Shown: positions 41,561 to 50,481 of the stretch, piece by piece
Position numbering within the stretch: position 1 is the first letter of the stretch
Layout: the number at the start of each line of letters is the position of its first letter
DNA from: CBDCVY01 sp965223245
GTDB lineage: Bacteria; Nitrospinota; Nitrospinia; Nitrospinales; Nitrospinaceae
NCBI GenBank assembly: GCA_965223245.1
Contig: CBDCVY010000013.1
Coordinates: 186,001-250,000 of the forward strand
Length of the DNA: 64,000 nt
Reading direction: 5' to 3'
Position numbers and translations under genes: made by a program
The notes under the pieces: generated by a model
Told to the model about the DNA's origin: nothing
Database searches by the model: none
What the model saw: only the letters and a program-made list of their open reading frames with translations

Positions 41561-42763
41561 TCAGTTCAGTCTGGATTTGTATTCTTCAATCAGCCGGGAA
41601 CGATTCATATTTGCTACGGAAAGAACCTTTCTAATGGCTAAATCTTCCCATGCAGATTGGTAACCAATTTGACGGCTGACTTTTTCTTTATTCTGTTGTT
41701 CAGGCGCTTTTACTTTTTCGCCCATGTGAGTGTCATCGCCCATGAATATCAATAATGGTCGCTTACCTTGTGGTCGAGTTTTATTTTGTTTTGACACTAC
41801 ATTGATTAGAAACTCAGTATATTCTCTCGATTGAGGATTCCAGACCTCATAGCCGTCGACATCATATTCTGCAAGTAAAATAGGCCAAAACTGCTCAGGA
41901 TGAGGAACAATGATTCCACCGCCCAATGAACGTGTTTCGTCGATGATTTCTTGAGTTTGATAAAAATACTCATGGCTAAAGTTCTTTTTCACCTGATTTT
42001 TTACTAATTTAACAAGGTATTGTGCCCGGCTAATCACTTTTTCATCGTAGAATTCAAGATGCATATCTAAATAATTCACAACAAGTTTATTTTTAATATG
42101 GATCATTGGAGTATTGGCTTCATTTTGAAATAACATACTCTTTAACTTTGCGGCGTGAACCTTGACGAATCGGACAAGGTCATCATCTGCGCCGGCCGTT
42201 TTCGCAGCGGCTTGCATACGAGTTTCCCATTTTGGGTCCACTAAAGAATCTAAAAGTTCAAATAACTGGCTGGAACGGTACCTTAAAGTGTGGTTGAGCA
42301 TAGCTTTTAATACCCCAGCATCTTCAATTCTTGAATTTTCAAAATGCAGTAGAAGTTGAACTTTTCTGTTAAACTCGTGCGAAAAACAATCCACCTCAAC
42401 GCCTGTATAGATTCCATCGTAAGACTTAAGAACGTTATGGTCCGTAGGTATTATTAATTCTTCTCGCTTATTGGGAAACATGGTATCCAACCGTTTTCGT
42501 ATCAATTCAATAGGGATAAATTCTGGATGCCAATGAAGAGCAACAACCGATGATTGTTGTGGAAAATTCTGAGCAGGTTTGATTACTTGATCGATTTGCT
42601 CGGTATTTAATTCTGTGGATGTGATTTTTTTATATGCTTCTTGATCCCATTCAGTAATTCCTTCAGTCAATACAATGGGCTCCAAGAATCTTTTTTTTCG
42701 GCGATCCTCGATTTTGGATATTGCAGTGTTTTCCAAATTCGTTTTCGCATTGGATTGAGACAT
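41561..42763 (-). CDS. PHP-like metal-dependent phosphoesterase
   Basis: A 400-aa soluble protein. PHP metal motifs appear in order: His77-x-His79 (VALHWHPE), Asp108-His109 (IIPTDHNV), a Glu-containing strand (GVEVDCFSHEF), His in GGGIIVPHPEQFWP and Asp-x-His in MGDDTHMG. These bind two or three metals in PHP phosphoesterases (histidinol phosphatase, polymerase exonuclease). It is the first gene of the six-gene operon, so its activity may remove the phosphate the kinases add. I do not recognise a standard family beyond PHP-like. The long spacing between metal motifs is unusual. Confidence 0.75.
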   Translation of the reverse strand: MSQSNAKTNLENTAISKIEDRRKKRFLEPIVLTEGITEWDQEAYKKITSTELNTEQIDQVIKPAQNFPQQSSVVALHWHPEFIPIELIRKRLDTMFPNKREELIIPTDHNVLKSYDGIYTGVEVDCFSHEFNRKVQLLLHFENSRIEDAGVLKAMLNHTLRYRSSQLFELLDSLVDPKWETRMQAAAKTAGADDDLVRFVKVHAAKLKSMLFQNEANTPMIHIKNKLVVNYLDMHLEFYDEKVISRAQYLVKLVKNQVKKNFSHEYFYQTQEIIDETRSLGGGIIVPHPEQFWPILLAEYDVDGYEVWNPQSREYTEFLINVVSKQNKTRPQGKRPLLIFMGDDTHMGEKVKAPEQQNKEKVSRQIGYQSAWEDLAIRKVLSVANMNRSRLIEEYKSRLN

Positions 42764-43014
42764 AGTTTGAATACTCCTAAGGTGGCCTTCATAATGAAAC
42801 TCTTTGATAAATCAATAATCAAAATAAACCCCAAAGATTTATATTTACTTTTTCTTCTATCAACTCTAATAAACTACTGTTTGAAGAATATTAGAGTTTT
42901 ATTAGAACGGAAGGTTTTTGAAACATTAGAGAAAAAGTCAAACAAGTATTTAAGCAGGAGTATAGTTGACAGGATTAATTTTAGCGGTTATTAAAAATAG
43001 ATTATCGGGGAAAA

Positions 43015-43791
43015 TCACCTCAGTCGTTCGATAAAAAGGTCAACATTGATCGTGATATCATCGGCTCCTACTTTATCAAAGGGATTTTCAAGATGTGATT
43101 GGATATTATCCAGTCCCACTAAAATTAAAGAAAACAGGACAGGCATTACATAGATCAGGCCAGGTGAGGAAAAGTCTTTGGCGAGGTGAGCAAAATAAGG
43201 GCCGTAAAGCGGAGGCAATAACGCGATAAATACATCACTGAACAAACGTAGTGTTTTTGGAGTTCTGTACTGATAGATATGTTTTATCCGTTCAAAGGAA
43301 ATAAACATCTTACTTAAATATTGATTGCACCTGGATACTTCGCCTGTGGCCAGTCCATTTTTTCGAAGGTCACTTTTTATGAATTTGGAAAGATTTGAAA
43401 AGTTATCGTAAACTGCATCCTCTCTTTTTCGAAAAGTGGAAACATCGCCAGAAAAAAGAACATCTGAAGAGGAAAATAAAGCACCCAACAACTCACGACC
43501 CTTGTTCAAAGTTTTTTCACCGGGTCCTTCAAGCCAGTCTCTGGTTGCTAAATAGATGGCCTTGCCATTCCCTTTCATGGATGCATATTCACCTAAAGCA
43601 GATTCTCGTCTTTTATAAGCACCTGCAATAGAAAATACGATGGGAAATATTACTGCAGTAGAAACTAACGTTAAAGGAAAATCGGCAGTTATATTATTTT
43701 CTAGGCACAAGTAGGTAGATAAAATAGCCAATAATGTAATTACAAATGTTTTTCTATTTATAATTAGAATTATACTTTTGACACTTTCCAT
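43015..43791 (-). CDS. Bestrophin-like anion channel protein
   Basis: A 258-aa protein. Two hydrophobic hairpins (TFVITLLAILSTYLCL; FPLTLVSTAVIFPIVFSIAG) precede a long cytoplasmic helical part (YRTPKTLRLFSDVFIALLPP) and end with LVGLDNIQSHLENPFDKVG and DDI, close to the bestrophin/UPF0187 signature (ENPFG..DDD). Bacterial members form pentameric anion channels (chloride, bicarbonate) in the inner membrane. The bicarbonate option is interesting next to a carbon-pump locus, but the genes are 18 kb apart. The ATG has AAGGGA upstream. Confidence 0.78.
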   Translation of the reverse strand: MESVKSIILIINRKTFVITLLAILSTYLCLENNITADFPLTLVSTAVIFPIVFSIAGAYKRRESALGEYASMKGNGKAIYLATRDWLEGPGEKTLNKGRELLGALFSSSDVLFSGDVSTFRKREDAVYDNFSNLSKFIKSDLRKNGLATGEVSRCNQYLSKMFISFERIKHIYQYRTPKTLRLFSDVFIALLPPLYGPYFAHLAKDFSSPGLIYVMPVLFSLILVGLDNIQSHLENPFDKVGADDITINVDLFIERLR

Positions 43792-44126
43792 TTATTTTCC
43801 CTTATTACAAAAAAATTTAAGTTGCCCCGCTCTTGATAAAACCAAAAGAAAAAAGCAGGGTTCACTTCGAATTCTGAAATGGGTTCCTGAATGTTTTTTT
43901 ATAATATTAGGGTAAAGCCCAAATATCCTGCTGACAATAAATTTCCCACATAGGTAAAGTGTAGATTTTAAAAAACCAACTGACATTTTAGGTTTTTTCA
44001 ATAGAGTGAAAAGAATTTTATCGGTAAAGGGAGGATCCTTTTACTTGATTTAAGGTCATGTATGTTCTGTTAACCTCCTTACATTCGTTATGATAAACTT
44101 TGTAATAATGTTGTCTGTAATGGGAA
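43792..44126. other. Divergent intergenic region
   Basis: 335 bp between the bestrophin-like gene (minus) and the histidine kinase (plus). A 69-codon minus-strand frame at 43792-44001 lacks a Shine-Dalgarno and is basic without domain sense; I do not count it. No strong promoter or palindrome stands out. Confidence 0.35.
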
Positions 44127-45473
44127 ATGAAAGCTTACAAAAGATTCAATGAAATGGTTGCGATGAAGGACACCCGAAAGCAGAGATGGATCCTCATTTT
44201 GATAATGACTGCAGTGGGTCTAATCATGACCCTGACTTCTATTTTTATTCTTTATCAAACAGCTTTTGAGCAGGAACAATCTCGCTTGGTAGAAGTCGCG
44301 CAAAGCCAGGCTCGATTGATGGAAGCTGTCGCTCGATTCGATATGGAATATAGCCAAAATTTTCCAGGGGGAACAGAAGCGGCAACCCTCAGCCAGTTCA
44401 TTGATGCTCACAAAAGATTTGAAGGGTTTGGTAAATCCGGCGAATTTCTTTTAGCCCGGAAAAAAGAAAATAAAATTGAGTTCATTTTGAGTCACAAACA
44501 CACTGACCTTATTGTACCGAAGTCTTTTAATATGGATGCCCCGTTCGGAATTCCAATTCAAAAAGCTCTTAATGGAGAATCGGGGACTATGGTAAGCCTG
44601 GACTATAGAAATGTTAAGGTTCTTTCAGCCTATGAACCGATTAAAATATTAAATCTCGGACTCGTCGCAAAAATTGATCTACATGAAATCCGAGCTCCTT
44701 TTTACCGTGCGGGTTTGATAGCTCTGGGAATCGGCTTTTTAATAATTTCAGTGGGTGTTATTCTTTTCTTGCGAGTCAGTGATCCCCTTATTAGGGAGAT
44801 TTCTAATTCCCGAGAACAATTGCGGAACTTGGCACAGCGCCTTGAAAATGTCCGGGAAGAAGAAAAAGAGCGTATTGCTCGGGCTGTCCATGATGATCTG
44901 GGACAAGAACTCACTGCCATTCAATTGGAATTGAATTATTTGGAGGAAGAGATCAAAACTAAGAGCCATGACAAATCACTTAAAGAGTCGATCAGTTCTA
45001 TGTATCAAATGATCGATAATACCATTAGTTCTGTCCAGCGAATTGCAACCGAACTGAGACCTCTGACTTTGGATATGTTTGGGCTAGGTGAAGCGATCCT
45101 GTGGCAAGCGAAGGACTATCAAGCGCGGACCGATATCCACATTGATGCAAACGGGGTGGACAACCAAATTGATCTGGACCGGGACCGATCAATTACCCTG
45201 TTCCGAGTCTTTCAGGAATTACTGACTAATATTTTTCGCCATGCTAAAGCGACTGCAGTGACCCTTCAATTATTTAAGGAAAACAATTCAGTCGTTCTAA
45301 AAGTACAAGATAATGGAATCGGCGTTCCCCCCCAAAAAATTAAGGACCCTCAATCGCTGGGTTTGCTGGGAATTCGGGAGCGATTACTGACCTGGGAAGG
45401 CTCCATGGATATTAAAAGTCAACAAGGAAAAGGAACTTCCGTTGTTATCGACTTGCCTTTAGGAGAACAATGA
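44127..45473 (+). CDS. NarX/DesK-type sensor histidine kinase
   Basis: A 448-aa protein. TM1 at ~21-44 and TM2 at ~194-216 flank a ~150-residue periplasmic sensor (dCache/CHASE-like by size and LSAYEPIKILNLGLVAKID). A cytoplasmic coiled coil (SREQLRNLAQRLENVREEEK) leads to HisKA_3 with phospho-acceptor His255 (ARAVHDDLGQ), then HATPase_c with DNGIGVPP and SLGLLGIRERL. It should phosphorylate the NarL-type regulator whose gene overlaps its stop by 4 bp. The ligand is unknown. It is a paralogue of the 55368 kinase in the catalytic half only. Confidence 0.88.
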   Translation: MKAYKRFNEMVAMKDTRKQRWILILIMTAVGLIMTLTSIFILYQTAFEQEQSRLVEVAQSQARLMEAVARFDMEYSQNFPGGTEAATLSQFIDAHKRFEGFGKSGEFLLARKKENKIEFILSHKHTDLIVPKSFNMDAPFGIPIQKALNGESGTMVSLDYRNVKVLSAYEPIKILNLGLVAKIDLHEIRAPFYRAGLIALGIGFLIISVGVILFLRVSDPLIREISNSREQLRNLAQRLENVREEEKERIARAVHDDLGQELTAIQLELNYLEEEIKTKSHDKSLKESISSMYQMIDNTISSVQRIATELRPLTLDMFGLGEAILWQAKDYQARTDIHIDANGVDNQIDLDRDRSITLFRVFQELLTNIFRHAKATAVTLQLFKENNSVVLKVQDNGIGVPPQKIKDPQSLGLLGIRERLLTWEGSMDIKSQQGKGTSVVIDLPLGEQ

Positions 45474-46120
45474 TGTCTGGCCATTCTAAAATCAAGGTTC
45501 TCATTGCCGACGACCATGATATTGTTCGGCAAGGTATTGAAAAAATCCTTTCCAAATCCGATGACGTAGAGATTGTTGGAAAAGCTTCAAACGGACAGGA
45601 AGTCATAGACCAAGTAAAAAAATTAAATATTGATGTTCTGCTGATGGATATTGAAATGCCCGGGAAAACCGGGTGGGATGTGCTTTCTGAATTGAAGATA
45701 TCGAAGCCAAAGTTGCCCGTACTGGTTTTAAGTATTTATCCCGAAGAACATTATGGCCCGAGATTTATCAAAGCTGGCGCAGCCGGTTACCTCAATAAAT
45801 CTAGTAAACCGGCAGTCCTTCTTGAAGCCATTCGAAAAGTGTACCGAGGAGGACGTTATGTCAGCGATAAACTTGCAGAAATGTTGATTCAAGATATGGG
45901 TCGAGTTGCAAAAGACAAACCACACGATTCACTTTCTCCTCGAGAATTTCAGGTTTTCTGCCAGATTGCTGCTGGTGCAAAATTAAAGGATATTGCGGAC
46001 GACCTTTCCTTGAGTATTAGCACCGTCAGTACCCACCGCACGCGTATCCTGGAGAAATTGAGCTTGAAAACTAACGCGGAACTTATCCGTTACGCCGTCA
46101 AGCACGGACTGGTTACCTGA
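45470..46120 (+). CDS. NarL/LuxR-type response regulator
   Basis: A 216-aa protein. Receiver with acidic pair Asp14/Asp15, phospho-acceptor Asp60 (LLMDIEMPG) and the Thr/Ser and Lys switch region (LSIYPEE, LNKSSKP); the C-terminal LuxR HTH is LSPREFQVFCQIAAGAKLKD and ISTVSTHRTRILEKL. It pairs with the upstream kinase by ATGA overlap. Closest visible relative is the 57188 product. Confidence 0.93.
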   Translation: MMSGHSKIKVLIADDHDIVRQGIEKILSKSDDVEIVGKASNGQEVIDQVKKLNIDVLLMDIEMPGKTGWDVLSELKISKPKLPVLVLSIYPEEHYGPRFIKAGAAGYLNKSSKPAVLLEAIRKVYRGGRYVSDKLAEMLIQDMGRVAKDKPHDSLSPREFQVFCQIAAGAKLKDIADDLSLSISTVSTHRTRILEKLSLKTNAELIRYAVKHGLVT

Positions 46121-46323
46121 CGGGTTCTTCTCCTGTGTCGTAATTATGCGACAAGCTGTCATAAACGCATCTACCTAAAAAATAACAATTTCCGTGACAT
46201 GCGCCAGGCTCCTAAAAATCATATTATGAATTCAGAAAACAAGATTATTTCTCAATTTAGAAATAATTATTCACAAATAATAAATATATAAATTTGTAAA
46301 TTCATAAACCAAGGAGGATGACC

Positions 46324-46965
46324 ATGAAAATTAAAACTGTTTTGACGGCCTTCTTATTTTTAATAGTCTCACTGACTGGCACGGCCGCGGCCAATACCAA
46401 TATTAAGTTGATTAGCTTGTCCCAACCCATAGGAGCCTTAGGGCAAATTGCGGGATCTATTAAAAGTTGTTCTGAAAATTTAGATTTCAGCGGAACCCTT
46501 GTGCATATTCCAGGTATCTCCGTTTCCACCAAATTGGGGTCTAAACCAGACTTTAAATTGCTTTCAGTTCCTGAGGGTGAATACCAACTGGTGTTCGAAC
46601 ACAAAGGCCAAGTATTGACCACGATTCCTACGGTTGAGGTTCGCGAAAAGATGCTGACTTCTCTAGGTAATATTACTCTGTGCCCTGACAATGACGGTGA
46701 CGGCTATAATTATATGGCTGATATTGATGATTTTAATCCTGCCGTTTATCCAAGTGCAAAGGAAGTTTGTGATCGTGTTGACAACAACGGTAATGGAGAA
46801 GTGGATGAAGGTTGTTCCTATCGAAAATGTCCTAAAGGAGGTAAGTTTTGCCTGAATAACTGGAACAACAGCAACCGCATCATCCATAAAAATCCAGTAT
46901 CTTCATTGCCACCAGCAAAGCAAGTAGAACCCTTCGATATGGTGGCACGAAACTACATTAAATAA
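46324..46965 (+). CDS. Exported MopE-like metal-binding-motif protein
   Basis: A 213-aa protein. The ATG at 46324 is set by AGGAGG at 46312-46317 (6-base spacing). A signal peptide (IKTVLTAFLFLIVSLTGTAAA) precedes a beta-rich domain (~25-120). The MopE/Ca-binding signature follows: CPDNDGDGYNY, then IDDFNPAVYPSAKEVCDRVD and NNGNGEVDEGC (family: D.DGDG...DCDD.NP...PGA.E.CDG.DN.C.G..DEGC). Several canonical Cys are replaced (DDF for DCDD, NGN for NCDG). A surface or periplasmic calcium-binding role is inferred. It follows the two-component pair and may be a target. Confidence 0.8.
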   Translation: MKIKTVLTAFLFLIVSLTGTAAANTNIKLISLSQPIGALGQIAGSIKSCSENLDFSGTLVHIPGISVSTKLGSKPDFKLLSVPEGEYQLVFEHKGQVLTTIPTVEVREKMLTSLGNITLCPDNDGDGYNYMADIDDFNPAVYPSAKEVCDRVDNNGNGEVDEGCSYRKCPKGGKFCLNNWNNSNRIIHKNPVSSLPPAKQVEPFDMVARNYIK

Positions 46966-47286
46966 ACGTCCCCTTTTCTCCGCTTCCTGCGGCTGGCTTG
47001 TCTGGCCGCAGGCCCCCTTATAAACATTAAATAAGTTCTTTATTTAGAAATTAACTTCCTAATGATGTCTCTTATAGATACACAACCTGCAAGTCATTCC
47101 ATGAAATTTCACAATATCTTCTGGCCAATGATTTAATTTTTTTAGTGAATTGAATGAAAGGGCTAGATGAGGTAAGCATGGTAAAGATGAGGTAAAGGGA
47201 CATAATTGAAAAGGCCGCAATTGATGTGGGCCTTTCCTTTGGGTTTTTACTTTTTACTAGAGCAATTTAAAAGTGAAAGTTGATTT
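46966..47286. terminator. Convergent intergenic region with bidirectional terminator
   Basis: A stem AAAGGCC (47210-47216) / GGCCTTT (47229-47235) is flanked by T-runs on both sides (TTTTTAC on plus; TTTTC on minus) and lies between the convergent MopE-like gene and the chemoreceptor gene. A second, shorter GC-rich stem CTGCGGC/GCCGCAG lies near 46990-47015. Both fit terminators. Confidence 0.7.
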
Positions 47287-49407
47287 CTATTGATCTATTT
47301 TGAACTGACTTACAATGTTTTGCAGGTCGGCTGCCATTCTGGAAAGTTCCGTGGCTGCTTTTTGAGAATCGGTAGCGCCTTCCGAGGTACTCTTGGCAGC
47401 GTCTGCAACTCCGGCAATATTTTGGGTAATTTCTTGAGTACCCTTGGCCGCTTCATTAACACTTCGCCCAATTTCGGCTGTGGTCGCAGTTTGCTCTTCA
47501 ACAGCACTGGCGATGGTTTGTGAAATATCACTAATTTGGTTAATGATTTCCGTAATTTCACCAATGGCGTCCACAGAGTTTTTGGTATCCGCTTGTATGG
47601 CCTCAATCTTTTGACTGATATCTTCAGTGGCTTTTGCAGTTTGGTTTGCCAGCTCTTTTACTTCATTGGCTACTACGGCAAAGCCTTTTCCCGCTTCACC
47701 CGCACGAGCCGCTTCAATAGTAGCGTTTAAGGCTAGCAGATTGGTTTGCTCCGCGATGGAGGTAATGACTTTTATTACCTGGCCTATTTCTGCTGAACTT
47801 TCTCCCAACTTCGTTACGGTAGAGTTTGTGTTCTTTGCGACTTCTACCGCGGATGTCGCAATTTTAGCGGCCTCATTAGAATTCTGCGCGATTTCACGGA
47901 TGCTTGCTTCCATTTCTTCTGCACCTGTAGCCACGGAATCAACATTTTTACTGACTTGTTCTGATGCCGCCGCAACCACGCCCACCTGGGCAGCCGTTTC
48001 CTCAGCATTCCCAGCCAGCTGTTGGTTGATAGAAGTCATTTCTTCAACGGAAGAGGCGAGGGTGCTTGCATTACTACCGATGAGATTTATGTTTTGACCT
48101 AAATTGGATAAAAGTTTTGATAAACTTTCTCCAATTCTACCAAGGTCATCATTTCCACCGACATCTAATTTATTTGTTAAATCACCTTCTGCCGCTTTAC
48201 TGGAGGCTTCCATTATCTTAGCTACCTTAAAAACTTTGTCAGTGATATCAGTGGCATATTTGACAACTTTGAATGGCTTACCGTTCATATCCATGATGGG
48301 ATTGTAAGTCGCTTGGATCCAAACTTCCTTACCATGATTACCTATTCGTTTATATTCTCCACCGTCATACTCTCCCCGGTTCAGTTTTTCCCAAAAAGCT
48401 TTGTATTCTTCACTATTGGAATAAGAGCTTTCGCAAAACATCCGGTGATGCTTTCCTTTTATTTCATCGAGTGTATACCCAACCGTATTCAGGAAATTAT
48501 CATTTGCTTTTATAATGGTTCCATCCATATTAAATGAGATCACCGCTTGAGATTTTCCAATGGAGGCGATTTGACCTCTGAAATCTGCATTCTGAAGTTT
48601 TCTTTCGGTGATATCGATGGCGAATTTTACTACTTTAAAAGGCTTTCCGTCCATATCCAGGATTGGGTTGTACGTGGCTTGGATCCAAATTTCTTTGCCG
48701 TTTTTGCCAATCCTTTTATATTCTCCGCCGTCAAACTCACCGCGATTCAGCTTTTCCCAAAAAGATACATACTCGGAACTATTTGCGTAATTACTTTCGC
48801 AGAACATGCGGTGATGTTGGCCTTTAATTTCATCAAGCGTGTAACCAACGGCATTTAGAAAGTTGTCATTTGCTCTTATTATGGTTCCGTCCATATTAAA
48901 TGAAATTACTGCCTGTGATTTTCTAATAGCATTATTTTGGCCTTCAGATTCCAAACTTTTAAGTTTTTGTTGGGTAATGTCTTGAGCGATTTTAATTACT
49001 TTTGTCACTTTTCCGGTAGAGTTGGTAACCGGCATATAGGAGGCACTTAGCCAAATTGGGTCGCCTCCTTTTTTTATTCGCTTAAACTCTTTGGTTTGGG
49101 AATGACCTTTGCTTAGTTCAGACCAGAAGTTTTGATACTCTTGGCTTCGGGCCATTTCAGGATCTACAAACATTCTATGATGTCGTCCTTTGATTTCATT
49201 TATGCTATAGCCCATTCCATCACAAAAATTTTCGTTAGCAGTAAGGATAGTTCCTTGTGGATCAAATTCAATAACCGCCAATGCGTTATGAATTGCTTTC
49301 AACTGACTATTTGCATCTGAACTATTTCCATTGCCGTTTTTAAAAATACTGAACAGTTTATTTCCGGTAGAAGCAGGCTCTTCAGAAGTGTATGTAGAAA
49401 ATTCCAT
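47287..49407 (-). CDS. Soluble chemoreceptor with three PAS domains
   Basis: A 706-aa protein; the inner ATG at 49407 has AGGAA at the right spacing, while the first ATG at 49419 would add four residues. PAS1 is ~40-150 and two nearly identical PAS units (~165-275 and ~290-400) share DNFLN.VGYTLDEIKG and HHRMFCES; then a short HAMP-like linker (KAAEGDLTNKLDVGGNDDLG) and an MCP signalling domain with the tip EQTNLLALNATIEAARAGEA. No membrane helix is seen, so it is cytoplasmic and likely senses redox, oxygen or light via PAS cofactors. No che genes are nearby except an unlinked CheY-like gene at 51762. Confidence 0.9.
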   Translation of the reverse strand: MEFSTYTSEEPASTGNKLFSIFKNGNGNSSDANSQLKAIHNALAVIEFDPQGTILTANENFCDGMGYSINEIKGRHHRMFVDPEMARSQEYQNFWSELSKGHSQTKEFKRIKKGGDPIWLSASYMPVTNSTGKVTKVIKIAQDITQQKLKSLESEGQNNAIRKSQAVISFNMDGTIIRANDNFLNAVGYTLDEIKGQHHRMFCESNYANSSEYVSFWEKLNRGEFDGGEYKRIGKNGKEIWIQATYNPILDMDGKPFKVVKFAIDITERKLQNADFRGQIASIGKSQAVISFNMDGTIIKANDNFLNTVGYTLDEIKGKHHRMFCESSYSNSEEYKAFWEKLNRGEYDGGEYKRIGNHGKEVWIQATYNPIMDMNGKPFKVVKYATDITDKVFKVAKIMEASSKAAEGDLTNKLDVGGNDDLGRIGESLSKLLSNLGQNINLIGSNASTLASSVEEMTSINQQLAGNAEETAAQVGVVAAASEQVSKNVDSVATGAEEMEASIREIAQNSNEAAKIATSAVEVAKNTNSTVTKLGESSAEIGQVIKVITSIAEQTNLLALNATIEAARAGEAGKGFAVVANEVKELANQTAKATEDISQKIEAIQADTKNSVDAIGEITEIINQISDISQTIASAVEEQTATTAEIGRSVNEAAKGTQEITQNIAGVADAAKSTSEGATDSQKAATELSRMAADLQNIVSQFKIDQ

Positions 49408-50131
49408 ATTTTTCCTCATGCTAAAGTGTATTTAATTAAAAATGTTTTTATGTAAAAACAATTTTTGTTTCGTAAGAGACAAAAGTTTTTGACAGAATTT
49501 TTTGTTAAAAACCAGAAGATGGATATTCAATCTTTCTAGATCCCTGTAGTTCCAAACCCCTCCATTAAATAAAATGAGGAAACTTTACAAAGTAAAGCTA
49601 TAAAGTATGGACTCAATTTAAATTACATTTATTTTAATTGTTAATATTAGGGTGAAGTATTTGAATTTTTTTTTCAAGTGGAAAAACACTATTTTTAGAT
49701 AACTTCGGGCGATATTTATACTATTTAAAAGGTGATTTCGGATTATTAAATCCGAAATCGGAAAATTAGTGATTGAAAAACCGAAAAAATTTGGTTATAG
49801 GGAGTGTGCTTCTATTTTGGGTTTAATGATGTAATTGATGGATTATTCAATGAACTTAGAGGAGGTTCTCTTTTTTTAGTTGTGTAGAGCAATTGTATTT
49901 TTGAAAGAAATACAATTGGGATATTAGTCTAAGCCGAATTCAAAAAAATCGGGAATCCAATTTAGCCCAAAACAGCTTTTTTTTATATTTTTTTTACTTA
50001 GCAAAAAAATCAATCTATTTTTAGAAACACGAAAGAATAGTGATTATTGGAATTTTAAAATAGTTAAATCTACTTATAAAAGAAATGCAACTTTTAGCAT
50101 TTGAATATTCTTTTTGAGATTTAAGGTTTTG
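49408..50131. other. Long AT-rich intergenic stretch
   Basis: About 720 bp of AT-rich DNA upstream of the chemoreceptor gene. No open frame with a Shine-Dalgarno and no clear hairpin or repeat was found. It would hold the chemoreceptor promoter. The MITE-like element begins directly after. Confidence 0.4.
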
Positions 50132-50340
50132 AAAGAGATCTTTGCATAACCAAAAAGTTAGAAAACCTCTGGAGGTGAATTACCTCGCTTGCAGGCCAAT
50201 GCCGCCAATGCCTACCGGTAAAATTCATTCACATATACTCATCGAAGATTAAAGGTTCCCTCCAGTCGTGGACTGGAAGGGCGAACATGGGTTCTCTTAT
50301 TGAAGTATATTGTGATTCTCACTTATGCAAAGTTCTCTTT
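50132..50340. mobile_element. MITE-like element, 209 bp
   Basis: Terminal inverted repeats of 18 bp with one mismatch: AAAGAGATCTTTGCATAA (50132-50149) against the complement of 50323-50340. A 9-bp direct repeat TTTTGAAAG occurs at 50127-50135 and 50339-50347, partly overlapping the repeats, consistent with a target duplication. The interior is more GC-rich than its surroundings and holds a hairpin around TCCAGTCGTGGACTGGA (50270-50278 region). No open frame inside, so it is non-autonomous. The parental transposase is not in the window. Confidence 0.65.
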
Positions 50341-50481
50341 TTGAAAGCATAACCAAGTTTAAGACATCCTCCAATCGTGTTCTTACAATTTCCCCTATCA
50401 ATTTGGAGGAAATCGGACTAACTTTTTTCTGCAAAAATTAATAAGATATTCAGAAATTAAATGTAGTTTGTTAAATAATAT

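Noticed and set aside
43792..44001. Minus-strand 69-codon frame before the bestrophin gene
   Set aside because: No Shine-Dalgarno, odd Cys/Phe-rich composition and no recognisable motif; probably an AT-rich chance frame.
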